A DNA stretch of 64,000 bases, from contig VXBP01007083.1 of NCBI GenBank assembly GCA_013400115.1, forward strand, positions 291,809 to 355,808, written 5' to 3'. The first letter of the stretch is position 1. Every line of letters starts with the position of its first letter. Position numbers and translations under genes: made by a program. Shown piece by piece: positions 10,673 to 20,702 of this stretch. The notes under the pieces were generated by a model. The model made no database searches, was not told where the DNA came from, and saw nothing but the letters and a program-made list of their open reading frames with translations. Source of the stretch: Rhinopomastus cyanomelas. Its lineage: Eukaryota; Chordata; Aves; Bucerotiformes; Rhinopomastidae.

Positions 10673-11603
10673 TTCCTATTTGTATTCTTACTCTTCCTAT
10701 TGGTTCCTCCTGATCTGCTCCTTACCTGCTTACCCTACCAATCCTACTGCTTCTGTTACCTTAACTAATAATTTTCTGAGCTTTAATGAACAAATGAACT
10801 AGACTTATATTCAGAAGATAAAGTATCTGAAAAGGAAGAAGTGGTATCATCTCAGGTAACTTCATACCATACTCTCTCTTTTGCTTCCTCCCCTTCTCAG
10901 TGTGGAAGGTCTTGACATTTTGAAGTAGGACAGCTCTTAAATCTGTCCTGTTATACAACCTCTAAGCTGCATCATTCCTTTGAACATCAGACTAGAACAA
11001 ACTCACCCTTTGTGACCCTTCTGTTTTCTAGATACATGGGATAATACTAGTGTTTTTTCTAGTAGGGGTCCATTTCCATTCTATTTGACCTCACTGGTCA
11101 AAGCAGAAAACCAGTAGACTGTACATGGTCATGGGATGTCAGAGGTGGTTAAGTGTCAATTCAAAGAAATTTCTTACTTTTATGGTATTTTAAGACTGCA
11201 GTGCCCAGTGTGGTGCTAACACATGTGCATTGTGTTCCTATCTTCCCTTGAGAAAATCTGTTTGGAACAAAAACGTAATGAATGATAGTGGCAGTGCTTA
11301 ATAATACAAGAGATTTGATACCGTAAAAACGAGTGCTGAGTAAGGACTTTAGCCTGGCATGAGTTCTTCTGAAGAATGTCTAACCAAAACATTACAGGAA
11401 ATTACCATATGAAAATAAGATGAATGCATAATTAATAATCAGAATACATCTTCTCTTTAATCCTTCAAAAGAGAAAGTCCTGAATACGAAGAATTTCTCC
11501 CAAGCTGTCTTGAAAAATATCTTGAGTTCTGTCAAGTATGAAGCAGTTTAAGTATGAACCTTACCAATGGTAAAGTTGATCAGGTGTTGCTATTAATTTA
11601 TAG
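10673..11603. other. Unclassified sequence, no gene seen
   Basis: Only short chance frames, no recognisable repeat and no RNA gene. Confidence 0.55.
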
Positions 11604-11815
11604 TATCATAGAATCATAAATCATTAAGGTTGGAAAAGACCTCAAAGATCATCAAGTCAAGCCATTAACCCAACCCCAACCTTCTCACTAAACCCTGTCT
11701 CCTAGGACTACATCTACATGGTTTTTTAAGCCNGGTCAGAAGAAATTTTTCATAATGTCCAATCTAACCCTTCCCTGGCACCACTTGTGGCTGTTTCCTT
11801 TCAGTCTATGGCTAG
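11604..11815 (-). mobile_element. CR1 3' end, older subfamily
   Basis: Begins with tail units 'tatcatagaatcataaatc' and 'aaggttggaaaagacctc', followed by 3' UTR and a short C-terminal coding part ('tccaatctaacccttccctg'). The copy has small deletions. One ambiguous base (n) lies at 11733. Confidence 0.85.
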
Positions 11816-12254
11816 TTAATACTGTTAAACAATAGAAACTGTGTCATTGCTATCAGACACTGCTTGTGTGAATATTCCCTTAAAATATCCCCAGGTGTCT
11901 GTTGAAATTAGAGAGGTTTTTAAAATGAGAAGCTCAGCATTGCATTTTAATAATTGACAGCCCTCTAAATATGATCTGAAAGTACTCAAACTAGAGATGT
12001 AAATCTATATGAATTGAAACTGCTCGTGAAAGACGATGAGGTCTTTATCAGCTATTACATAGAAAGAAGGATGCATAGTTTCCTAAGCGGGGGAGGTAAA
12101 GTTTCTTAAATGTTCAGTCAGTGCTCATGATGTCTAATAAACACAAAAATGCACAGAATGTCCAGGTAAATGGCAATGATTATCATTAAGTTATAGGAAG
12201 ACTAGAATGATCAGAAAAATCAATCAGAAACACTGAATGGTTGAAACCTGTGCA
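11816..12254. other. Unclassified sequence
   Basis: No gene, tandem array or repeat family recognised. Confidence 0.5.
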
Positions 12255-12470
12255 CAGATTAGAAAGGATAGGCTTAGGAATTTCAATCTTAGAAAGATGG
12301 GAGTACGGGGAATATATGAGCCATGAATGGCAAGAAGAAGGTATAGAGAGAGTGATTAATAACTCTGGTAACTCAAGAACAAGAGGGCTCAAAATCAAAT
12401 TATTAACTATTGGGTTTAAAGCAGTAAGAAGACAAGAATTAGCCTTGTCTTTAAAGTTCAAAACAATCGC
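12255..12470 (+). repeat. Probable ancient CR1/L3-like LINE fragment
   Basis: The stretch carries the landmarks of old CR1-like 3' coding regions in order: 'gattagaaaggataggctta', 'gagccatgaatgg', 'actcaagaacaagagggctc', 'aaatcaaattatta' and 'gggtttaaagcagtaagaag'. These correspond to the (N)TR.RG......F..DK.. segment of the ORF2 C-terminus. It is much more diverged than the avian CR1s around it and has no 3' tail. Confidence 0.55.
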
Positions 12471-12504
12471 AGCTTCCAGCACTCACTTAGAATATGCAAA
12501 AAGC

Positions 12505-12943
12505 CACACACATAAGCAAAGAAAAAAATAAGAAAATTGTTCACTGCTTCCTATCCACGGGGTGATGCTTAGCCATTTCCAGGAAAAAAGCAGAGCTGCT
12601 TCATGTGTAAAGAAATACAGTGTAACACTAAATGGCCCGTTTCATTCTTTCCTCACTTTCCCTCCATTGTACTGCTGAGCTTGTCCTCATACGGTATGGA
12701 AGATTCCTGTGGTCATCTGTCCTGGCTGTGTCCTGTCCCAAAATATTGTGTATCCTCAGTACACTCATTGGCAGGCAAGCATGGAAGACCAGCAAGTCTT
12801 TGATGCTGTGTAGACACTGTTGGACAGCAACTAAAACACTGGTGTATTATCAATGCTGATTGGGTCACCAGTCCAAAACATGGCACTATGCCAGTTGTTG
12901 TGAAGGAAACCAACTCCATCCCAGCCCCAAACCAGCAGCAGAT
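12505..12943 (+). mobile_element. LTR fragment, avian TguLTR5-like family
   Basis: Sequence such as 'tgtcctggctgtgtcctgtc', 'ttgatgctgtgtagacactg', 'cactggtgtattatcaatgc', 'cagtccaaaacatggcac' and 'ccatcccagccccaaaccag' follows the order I remember for the 3' two-thirds of an avian LTR of the TguLTR5 type. The LTR at 36485-36996 shares the 'gatgctgtgta' and 'gtgt.ttatca' landmarks. The 5' start is not clear. No internal retroviral sequence flanks it. Confidence 0.65.
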
Positions 12944-12945
12944 TA

Positions 12946-13525
12946 AGTGGTTACTGATGAATCCCCTTCCTCAGGGTGCTGTACTCCTGTGAAAGGGCGT
13001 CTCATTCAGCAATTCTATAATTCTAAATCTGTTTTTCTTTTTTAAAATTTTTTTCATTTGTCTGTTTTTACACCACATCTGTGACAGCCATGAATATAAA
13101 GTCATGCTTGATCTCCAGGCAGGTGGCTAACTGGATCCTAATAAACTACACGAGGAACACATACAGAAAACTGTGGGTGTAGATTTCCACCCAGGACAGG
13201 CTACTTTTTACTAAAGTCTTGTGCGTATGAGAAGAAATATTTTTAAACCATCCTGATTTTTAAATTAGATAGTACAGAAGATGATAACTGATGACAGCAT
13301 TTAGAGCAGAAAACAGAACACTAAAGCAAGTAGATGTATTTTGCCCTGCTGAATGCTTAGGGGAGGGAAAAAACAAGACAGCAAATAACCATCTCAAGTA
13401 TTTAATAGGGATGACAGCTGTCTGAATAAGAGTGGAAGGCTATAACAAGCAGAGTTAGGAGGCTATTTTATCAGTTATAATTTTTGCTTCTTTTAAATAA
13501 AAGACATTTAGTTAGGGCTGTTTTG
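12946..13525. other. Unclassified sequence
   Basis: No gene or repeat family recognised; ordinary AT-rich sequence. Confidence 0.5.
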
Positions 13526-14105
13526 ACAGAATTCCAGAAATACTGAAGCTGGAAAAGACCCCTGAGTTCATCCAGCCCAGCCCAGGACCTAACATCATCA
13601 TAGCAGCCAGACCAGGGCACTAAGGACCACAGTGAGGCTGTCCTTCAACACCTCCAGGGATGGTGACTCCACCACTGCCCTGGGCAGTCCATTCCAGGGT
13701 CCAATCACCCTTGCTCTCAGGAAGGAACTTCTTCACGGTGAGGGTGATGGAACACTGGAACAGGCTGCCCAGGGTTGTTGTGGAGTCTCCTTCTCTGGAG
13801 ATGTTCAAGACCCGACTGGACGGGTTCCTGTGTGACTTGGTTTAGGTGATCCTGCTGTTGCAGGCGGATTGGACTAGATGATCTTTCGAGGTCCCTTCCG
13901 ATCCGTAATGATTCTATGATTCTATGAAGAGCTTACTAAGATCCAGCCTAACTCTCCCCTAGCTCAGCTTCTAGGCCCTGCCCTCTTATTCTGGCGCTAG
14001 TTGACTGTGAGAAAAGCCCGACCCCCACCTGACTACAACCTCCCTTCAGGGAGTTTTAGAGAGGGAGATGATCCCCACTGAGTTTCTTCTCCAGGCTAAA
14101 ATGAC
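13526..14105 (-). mobile_element. CR1 copy interrupted by a second, opposite CR1
   Basis: The minus-strand element runs 13526-13724 (tail, 3' UTR and last coding part, 'tccagggatggtgactccac') and resumes at 13928-14105 ('ctaagatccagcctaactct' through 'ttcttctccaggctaaaatg'). It is the same subfamily as the plus-strand copies at 38935-39592 and 55711-55959. The gap between the two halves is filled by a plus-strand CR1 insertion. Confidence 0.88.
13725..13927 (+). mobile_element. CR1 3' end nested head-on in another CR1
   Basis: Starts at 'gaacttcttcacggtgaggg', runs through HWNRLPRVVVESPSLEMFKT coding sequence and 'ggattggactagatgatctt', and ends with ATTCTATGATTCTATGA at 13927. The host CR1 continues on either side. 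A GAAG at both edges (13721-13724 and 13926-13929) may be a short target duplication. Confidence 0.9.
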
Positions 14106-15682
14106 CAAACCATGTATCTCAAAAACATGGTATCAAGAAGCACACTTTCAAAACTGATACATAAATTATAGGTGAAAATATGTGTATGTGCATAATTATG
14201 CATAAATACGTATTTATATATATGTAATTACACTGGTCAGTAACCAGGATGGTTTTGGGTGGATGATAATACTTAATGGAACTGGTCTCTGACTCATATT
14301 TTAATGGGGTTTGATAGCCCTCTCACTGTGAACAGCTGCTCTTTCTGGTTTTTACTTTAAAATACGTGTTCAATACACAGAGGAAGCAACAAACTGAACA
14401 GCACATTTCTATTATTTCACTGTTTCTCATATCAAATCCTGAAAAAAAAACAAAGGACATTCATTCTCTCCTAGGAAAATACTTACATTTTGAAATGTGA
14501 ACGCTGATAAATGAAAATGATAGCTTTGTAGATTTGACTTACAGTGAGCTGATTGTCTTCATTCTGTCTCCTGTATGTGCACCTATAAGATAAATGTCTC
14601 AGGTAAATCCTGTGTGAAACGTGCACATACACTTGGTGTCTATTGGCTCATGGTCAGGAATCAAATTAAATAGAAGCTAGGATTTTATGGATAGTAGTTT
14701 TTTACTATACTAAGTGAAAAAAAGAAATCATAACTCCACCGTATACTGCAGACAGAAGAAAAAAGTAAATACATATTTTAATAAAGAGGCTTACACAAAC
14801 CTCACAGCTGTAGATTAATTTGTCTACCCAATATCACTGTGAAGCACGGAAGTCGATTTATCTTCTCTTCACAGACAGAGACCTGAGGCACAGAGAGACT
14901 AAAGCCCAGATTCAGACAATCGGAATGTCAGTTAAATCTCAGTGCCGTGTTTCGAATTGGCTAGGTGCCTCTGGCACAGTGTCCAAGGTCACAGTGTCCG
15001 TAGCAAAACTGAAGACTGAATGTAATTTTTCCTCATGCCAAAATGAAACTCTAATTCACAGGATGATTCATTTTTAGGGATGTCTTTGTATCAGCTAAGA
15101 TTGAGGGATAGTATCCTCCTGTCTGGTCTACCTCTGTTCCTCAGAAATGCTTTTGCATCTTGAACTAAAGTTAATGGATTTGTAAGTAACAAAATTCAGC
15201 CAAGATACTCTCGGTATATGCACAGTGAATCGATCTCAATGGACAGAACACAGTGACATTTACAGTCCAGTTACATGGAAAACGATGCTCTTTGCACTAG
15301 ATTTGCATTCTGCAAACACTCCCTTCTATAGGATGAAGCTAATCAGCCTGAAGGAATTAAAACCATCCAAGTAGGATGAATCTGAACATTTGAAATATCC
15401 ATATTCTACTACAAATACAAAATGCCCTGTTCTGTACACAGCCTAAATATTTTGATCCCCAGAATGGCAGATTTTGGAGGGAATTAGCAAAAAAATAGCT
15501 AAAGCCAAATGGCAGAATCGAGCATAGCTAATATTATGAAGAAAATTTAGTCGCTTTTAGGCTTTAATCAGAACACGAAAGACAAGTAAGGGCAGGTAGA
15601 AACATTGATATTCACACATAGAAAAGAGCATAAACTGTACAGAAGATGAGGAGGGAATCTGAAGGAAGTCGTCAATGCACAC
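14106..15682. other. Unclassified sequence, no gene seen
   Basis: AT-rich; 14180-14230 is a cluster of cat/tac/tat steps ('tgcataattatgcataaata'). No repeat family or coding signal was recognised. Confidence 0.5.
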
Positions 15683-15778
15683 CTTGGATAAAATGTACTT
15701 TTTGATTTCTTGTAAGTTCATATTCCTGGGGTTCCAGCTGTTCATGACAGAATCTGCTTTCAAATAGTCCTGATTCAC
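15683..15778 (-). CDS. Candidate internal exon of an unidentified gene
   Basis: A 96-bp stretch of exactly 32 codons on the minus strand. It is preceded by a pyrimidine-containing sequence ending in TTTCAG and followed by AAG|GTGTGC. The peptide is VNQDYLKADSVMNSWNPRNM followed by NLQEIKKYILSK, which reads like ordinary soluble protein. I do not recognise the family, and no second exon was found nearby. The frame stays open for another 41 codons past the proposed donor, which weakens the call. It may be chance. Confidence 0.25.
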
Positions 15779-16026
15779 CTGAAATCACTAATATATGTAT
15801 TAAAGAGTGAACTGTAAGTCTTTGATTCTATAACTGCTAATGGCAATTAAGAATACAAGGAATCTTCATTATTGGAATTCAGAAAGATATTAGATCATGT
15901 CATCCGGGTCTGAGCTCAACACAGAACTTCAGTGGAGCCAAGGAACACATCTTGATGGTGGAGATGGGAAATGCTGTCTCATAGAATCATTAGGGATTGG
16001 AAGGGACCTTGAAAGATCATCCACAC

Positions 16027-16618
16027 CAGGGGTCCTCAAACCCTGGCCCATGGGCTGGATATGTCCCCCCAGGGTCTCCAGTGCGGCCCGCCACTATTTA
16101 CAGAACATCCCCACACACACCCCCCGCCAGGGGTTAGAGGGGTGAAACCGAGCAGCTGCAGATGACTTCCTGCTGACTGCGCGGCTGGGCTGAGGAGGGG
16201 GGTGGCAGCATCAGCAAGGTGGGCAGCTCTCCTGTCTCTCCCTCCCTGCCTCCAGCTCCCAGGCAGGACAAGCCAGGCAGCACAAACCAGCCGGCACCAG
16301 TGGGACTAACTGATGAACACTGGCATCACTTGCTATGACTAGCAGTGACGAATGTGGAACCTAACATTGACCATCTCATTAGCCAAAAGCAGGCCCATAG
16401 TCCACATTGAAATATTATTTGATTTTTTGGTTACAATTTTTCTTCATTTTAAATATTGCAGGACATATTCTTTTTCCTGTTTTTTGTGCACTACTACAAG
16501 TAAAATATGTGCAGTGTGCATAGGAATTCATTCATTTTTTTTCAAACTATAGCCCAGCCCCCCACAGTGTCTGAGGGACAGTGAACCGGCCCCCTGTTTA
16601 AAAAGTTTGAGGACCCCG
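16027..16618. mobile_element. hAT-Charlie-type DNA transposon, non-autonomous
   Basis: The left end starts 'caggggtcctcaaaccctgg' and the right end finishes 'tttgaggaccccg', nearly perfect terminal inverted repeats of the CAGGGGTCCTCAAA type known from hAT-Charlie elements. Flanks are ATCCACAC (16019-16026) and ATCTAGAC (16619-16626), an 8-bp target duplication with two mismatches, as hAT elements make. Inside, 16300-16400 resembles the end of a hAT transposase (ACTGATGAACAC, then TCATTAGCCAAAAGCAG), so it is an internally deleted derivative with no transposase. It is inserted in a CR1 and so is younger than that copy. Confidence 0.88.
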
Positions 16619-16797
16619 ATCTAGACCAATCCCCCTGCCACAGCAGGATCACCTAGACCAAGTCACACAGCAACACATCCAGGTGGGTTTTAAATGCCTC
16701 CAGTGAAGAAGACTCCACAACCACCCTGGGCAATTTGTTCTAATGCTCCATTACCCTGACTGTGAAGAAGTTCCTTCTCATATTTATGTGGAACCTA

Positions 16798-16837
16798 TCA
16801 TAGGATCATAGGATGTTAGGGGTTGGAAGGGACCCAA
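16798..16837 (-). mobile_element. 40-bp CR1 tail inside another CR1
   Basis: The units 'cataggatcataggatg' followed by 'ttaggggttggaagggac' are the last bases of the ATCCTATG-tail CR1 subfamily. They interrupt the host CR1 between 'tgtggaacct' and 'ttctagcttac', replacing about six bases of the consensus. It is one of the shortest possible CR1 insertions. Confidence 0.8.
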
Positions 16838-16954
16838 GTTCTAGCTTACAAACATTGCCCCACATCCTATCACTGGATGACATTGAGAAGAGCCTGGCTC
16901 CATCCTCCGGACACCCACCCTTCACATATTTATATACATCAATGAGGTCATCCC

Positions 16955-17045
16955 TGTGGTGGGTTCAAGACCACAATTTAAGGTAAAAGAAAGGAAAGCA
17001 GTGAGGTCTTGCTGACATCTCGGATAAATTTGTCAGACAACTGAT
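16955..17045 (-). mobile_element. LTR end fragment between two CR1 pieces
   Basis: Begins 'tgtggtgggttcaagaccac', identical to the start of the minus-strand LTR at 9662, and ends at about 'gtcagacaactgat'. It is only the 3' ~90 bases of the LTR. It lies exactly where the RT middle of the flanking CR1 is missing, so its insertion and a deletion may be linked. Confidence 0.75.
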
Positions 17046-17155
17046 GGACAACTGTCCCTAATGCCCTCCTGTCCTTGATGTGCCTGGAGACAGTCCCTAG
17101 AACAAATTGTTCCATCACCTTTCCTGGGATGGAGGTGAGGCTGACGGATCTATAG

Positions 17156-17557
17156 TTACCTGGGTCCTCCCTCTTTCCATTTTTGAAGACTGGAGTGACA
17201 TTTGCTATCTAGGCACCTCTCCTGATCCCCATGATTTAGAAAAGAGAGTGGCTTAGCAATGACTTCCGCCATCTTCCTTAGTACACGCGGGTGCATCCCA
17301 CCTGGGCCCATGGATTTGTGCACATCCAGTTTGCTCAACTTATCCCTAACACAGTCCTCATCAACCAAGGCAGCCTCCTCTCTTGCCTCCATTTCCTCTG
17401 GAATCTCATCAGTCTGGGGCTTGATATCAAGACAGCCCCCAGAAGTATAGACAGAGGCAAAGAAAGTGTTCAGTGCTTTCTCTGTATCCTCTGTCTCCAA
17501 GGCACCCACCTCATTCAGCAGGGGCCCTACATTGCTTCTAGTTAGTTTTACCTGCAA
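17156..17557 (-). pseudogene. CR1 ORF2 fragment, linker to RT start
   Basis: Reads SNVGPLLNEVGALETEDTEK, then NTFFASVYTSGGCLD and VRDKLSKLDVHKSMGPGGMH. This is the segment just before the RT core. The frame shifts after VIAKPLS, where the consensus motif continues in another frame. Confidence 0.88.
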
Positions 17558-18128
17558 TGTATTTGAAGAAGCCCTTTTCCTTGCTCTTGACCTCTCTCGT
17601 AAAGTTTAGTTCCAACGAGGCCTTGGCTTTCCTAGCTGCATCCCTACATTCTCTCACCCCAAGTGGCCATCCCCTACATTCTCTCACCCCAAGTGGCCAT
17701 CGCCTCCTTCCATGACCTATAGGCTTGTTCTTCTTCAGTTTGTCTAGCAGCTCCCTGTTTAACCACACAGGTCTTCTGGCTGCCTTCCTTGACTTCTTTC
17801 CTGTTGGAATGCTCTTTTCTTGTGCTTCAAGAAAGTGGTCTTTGAATGTTAACCAGCTATCCTGAGCTACTTTACCTGCCAGTACCCTGTCCCACGGGAT
17901 TTCCCCCAGCAATTGCTTGAAAAGACCAAAGTTGGCCCTCCTCAAGTCCACGGTTGTGATTCTGCTAGCTATTCTGTTCCTACCACACAAGACCCTGAAC
18001 TCCACTATCTCATGGTCATTGCAACCAAGGCTACCCTCAACCTTCACTGCTTCAACAAGACCCTCCTTACTGGTGAGGACAAGATCCAGCAGTGCTCCTC
18101 TCCCAGTGGGCTCCTCCACCATTTGCAT
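17538..18128 (-). pseudogene. CR1 ORF2 fragment, endonuclease C-terminus and linker
   Basis: The longest intact piece of this element, about 190 codons: LDLVLTSKEGLVEAVKVEGS, then GCNDHEIVEFRVLCGRNRIA, LRRANFGLFKQLLGEIPWDR, the basic stretch KKSRKAARRPVWLNRELLDK, and LELNFTREVKSKEKGFFKYI. It carries an in-frame 10-residue tandem duplication (WPLGVRECRG) explained by the 30-bp repeat at 17641-17700. It is flanked by stops and not functional. Confidence 0.9.
17641..17700. repeat. 30-bp tandem duplication inside CR1 ORF2
   Basis: Two copies of a 30-bp unit containing 'ctacattctctcaccccaag' and 'tggccat' lie back to back and differ only at the first base. The other CR1 copy in the window (5540-5580) has a single unit. 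The unit length is a multiple of three, so the reading frame is kept. Confidence 0.95.
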
Positions 18129-18213
18129 CAGGAAATTGTCACCAATGCACTGAAGGAACCTCCTGGACTGTGGGTGGCTGGCTGAGTGGGTCTTCTAGCA
18201 GATATCTGGGTAG

Positions 18214-18498
18214 TTAAAATTCCCCATGAGAACTCCCCATGTGAGGCTGCTGTGAGCTGCCTGTAGAAAACCTCATCAACTTCCTCATTCTGATCTGGTG
18301 GTCTGTAATGGACACCCACAACAGTGTCACCCATGCCAGCCTGCCCCTAATACGCACCCACAAACTTTCAACTCTTTCTTCTTCTGCCCCTAGACAGAAC
18401 TCAATACATTCTAGCTGCTCTCTCATGTAGAAAGCAACTCTTCCACCCCGCCTTGCGGACCTGTCCTTCCTAAAAAGTACATAGCCATCCATGACCAT
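18214..18498 (-). pseudogene. CR1 ORF2 endonuclease N-terminal fragment
   Basis: Open stretch MVMDGYVLFRKDRSARRGGR, then VAFYMREQLECIEF, ESLWVRIRG and TDHQIRMRKLMRF. This is the middle of the apurinic-like endonuclease domain. The first conserved block (the TNARS..NK segment) is lost by 5' truncation. Confidence 0.85.
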
Positions 18499-18535
18499 AT
18501 TCCAGTCATGCGGTCTTCTGGATCAACTCTGAAAA

Positions 18536-19485
18536 AACAGTCTGGCATCCACTACTGTCCATAGTATTTCTCCACTCGCTGGACAGTTCTCTCTCTTAAG
18601 TTCCTCAGTATCTTTTCTCTCTGAGAAGAGTGGCTAATGCTCAGAATCTGGATACTTGATTCCAGGAGAAAGAACCCAAGCAAGGTACCAGAGGACACAG
18701 TTATGAGTCCTCTTCAAATTTGCCTATGAAGTCTCAGTTCTTTTAGCTACTCTCTTTAGAGATGCTGTCATAGACTGAAAGCTGCTGTTTCTATCCTTAG
18801 ATCTCATATACTATTGCTGGACTTCACTGATGGCTTTTCAGCAGTAGTCCTTATTATTTCCACTTATAAGAAAGCACTGGAGACACGGACTTAGTGTTAG
18901 CTGTAATACAGGTATTGTGTTAATTGTAGAAGACACCATCAGCCAGTTATTCCTGCCTTAAATCTCTCTCCAAGATTCTCACTCTTAACAGCAGCCTGTG
19001 GTTTATTCTTGTTCAAGCAAACATATGTATCTCAAAAATATTATGCACTGGTAATAAATACAGCAAATATTTTCTACCAAGAGGCAAAATGTATTTTTAA
19101 ACTACTCAACAACAGAGTTTTTTTATCATTAAGAGCTACAGCTCAAGCAATGTCTGTGATGGTTTTTCATAGTGTAAGGAGTGACAACTTAGCAGGCAGG
19201 CAAGGCAGAGGAGCACTGCCTAATCAAGACTAATTTAACTCACCGTTCCTCACTGCAAACTGAAGCAGACAGCACAGCAAAGCTTTGTTTAACTCTGTCT
19301 CCTACCTTAACTCAAATCCTCCACGGTACTTTACGTCCCACAGTCTTCACTGTGGTTCACAAAAATTCCTTTAACTTAACTGAACATGGGTCCCTCACCT
19401 CTGAAATCTGCTTATGTAAAAAGAGTACAGGACTAGGTTAGACCTTGCAGTGACAAACAATGACTTTATACTCTATGGAAACATT
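18536..19485. other. Unclassified sequence, no gene seen
   Basis: No repeat family or coding signal was recognised. Confidence 0.5.
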
Positions 19486-19775
19486 ATGTCTAGTTATCAA
19501 TCCCTACTCATTGCAAAATTCCCGAGGTTTGCAGGGATTAAATTGTAGTCTACATAATTGCAATATCACATGCCTGGAGATTGTCTTCTTATAACCAGGT
19601 GACACCAGGTTGCGCAGAGCCCATAATATGCCAATAATATTAATTGTTAATATTAGAGAGCTCACGAAATGGTGAACCAGCACCTTGGGAGCTTGCATAA
19701 TAAAATCTTCAGCATCGATGCTGGGTAGTAAGTGGGTGCTCTATTCCTTCACCACCATTCCCCCAAGATAGCATA
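19486..19775 (+). mobile_element. Possible LTR fragment
   Basis: The layout resembles the U3-R-U5 part of a retroviral LTR: a TATAA-like box at 19590-19595 ('cttataaccagg'), a polyadenylation-like AATAAA at about 19700 ('gcataataaaatcttcagc'), then 'ggtgctctattccttcacca' and a C-rich end. There is no target duplication, and the ends are not clearly TG/CA. Confidence 0.38.
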
Positions 19776-19907
19776 GTGTGTCTAATTCCAAGACACAGTG
19801 CATAGCCATTATTTGTGTTCCCAAACAGCAAGCAAGAAATCAGCAATGTTGTCAGTAATCTCCATGACAGGAAGAGACCACCAGTGCTGGTCTCTTTTCT
19901 CTTCTGC

Positions 19908-19966
19908 GAGAGAAAATTAGCTTCCATGCAGCTGTGGGCTACTGCAGTCATCAGAACCACCTTATT
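19908..19966 (+). repeat. 59-bp dispersed direct repeat, copy 1
   Basis: 'gagaaaattagcttccatgc' followed by 'agctgtgggcta' matches 21575-21633 with about four mismatches. Sequence on either side of the two copies is not obviously related. It is not CR1 sequence. Confidence 0.85.
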
Positions 19967-19970
19967 GGCA

Positions 19971-20437
19971 TGTGGAGCTGCTGAAGGCAGTCCAGCATAG
20001 AGCAACAAGAATGATGAGGTAAGTGGAGCACCTCTCTTACGAAGACAGGCTGAGGGAGCTGGGTCTCTTTAGCTTGGAGAAGAAGAGACTGAGGGGTGAC
20101 CACATTAATGTGTATAAATATTTGAAGGGTGTGGGTGTAAGGAGGATGGAGCCAGGCTCTTCTCAATGTCATCTAGTAATAGGATGAGGGGCAATGGGTG
20201 TCAGCTGGAACACAGGAGATTCCACATCAGTATCAGAAGGAACTTCTTCCCAGTGAGGGTGACAGAGCACTGGAACAGGCTGCCTAGAGGGTTGTGGAGT
20301 CTCTTTCACTGGAAGTGTTTAAGACCAACCTGGATGTGTTTCTGTGTGAGTTGGTCTAGGTGATCCTGCTGTGTCAGGGGGATTGGACTAGATAATCTTT
20401 CGAGGTCCCTTCTGATCCTTAATGATTCTATGATTCT
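19971..20437 (+). mobile_element. CR1 3' end
   Basis: Plus-strand CR1 from 'gctgctgaaggcagtccagc' through the ORF2 C-terminus (NRMRGNGCQLEHRRFHISIR, HWNRLP) to the tail 'aatgattctatgattct'. Frameshifts split the coding part; for example RGLWSLFHW replaces the expected R.VVESPSLE. Confidence 0.92.
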
Positions 20438-20444
20438 CACAGGT

Positions 20445-20702
20445 CATTAGTGACAGAACAAGAGAGCAGGGCCTCAAGTTGCACTAGGGGAGGATTAGGC
20501 TGGACATTAGGAAAAAAGTAGTCAGGCTTTGGAACAGGCTGCCCAGGAAAGGAGTTGAGTCACCATCCTTGGAGGTGTTTAAAGATCATTTAGATGTGAT
20601 GCCTAGAGATCTGGTCTAGTGGAAAACTTGGTAGAGTAGTGTTAACGGTTAGACTTGATCTCAAAGGTCTTTTCCAACTCAATTTGTTCTATGATTCTAT
20701 TA
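20445..20702 (+). mobile_element. CR1 3' end, different subfamily, back to back
   Basis: Directly follows the previous CR1 in the same orientation. It reads 'gggcctcaagttgcactagg', 'ggaacaggctgcccagg', 'gacttgatctcaaaggtctt' and the tail 'ttctatgattctat'. Its 3' UTR differs from the copy before it, so the pair is two insertions, not a duplication. Confidence 0.88.

Larger units (their letters stand above)
15979..16954 (-). mobile_element. CR1 3' half carrying a hAT insertion and a CR1-tail insertion
   Basis: The minus-strand CR1 begins with tail 'tcatagaatcattagggatt', is split by the hAT element at 16027-16618, and continues at 16619 ('accaatccccctgccacagc') through the ORF2 C-terminus to 'tatacatcaatgaggtcatc' at 16952. 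A 40-bp tail of another CR1 sits at 16798-16837. At 16955 it is cut by an LTR fragment; the CR1 coding sequence from 17046 onward, same strand, is probably the rest of the same element with part of the RT deleted. Confidence 0.88.
17046..18535 (-). mobile_element. CR1 ORF2 piece: endonuclease to RT N-terminal half
   Basis: Minus-strand CR1 spanning most of the endonuclease (starts near 'HDWNMVMDGYVLFRKDRSAR' at 18535-18440), the linker and the first part of the RT, which stops at 17046 in the QHGFTKGKS region. Several long frames survive (18214-18498, 17538-18128, 17156-17557). The 5' end is truncated within the endonuclease. Confidence 0.93.

Noticed and set aside
16352..16552. 66-codon frame inside the hAT element as an intact transposase
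   Set aside because: Only a short decayed stretch near the transposase C-terminus remains; there is no catalytic domain.
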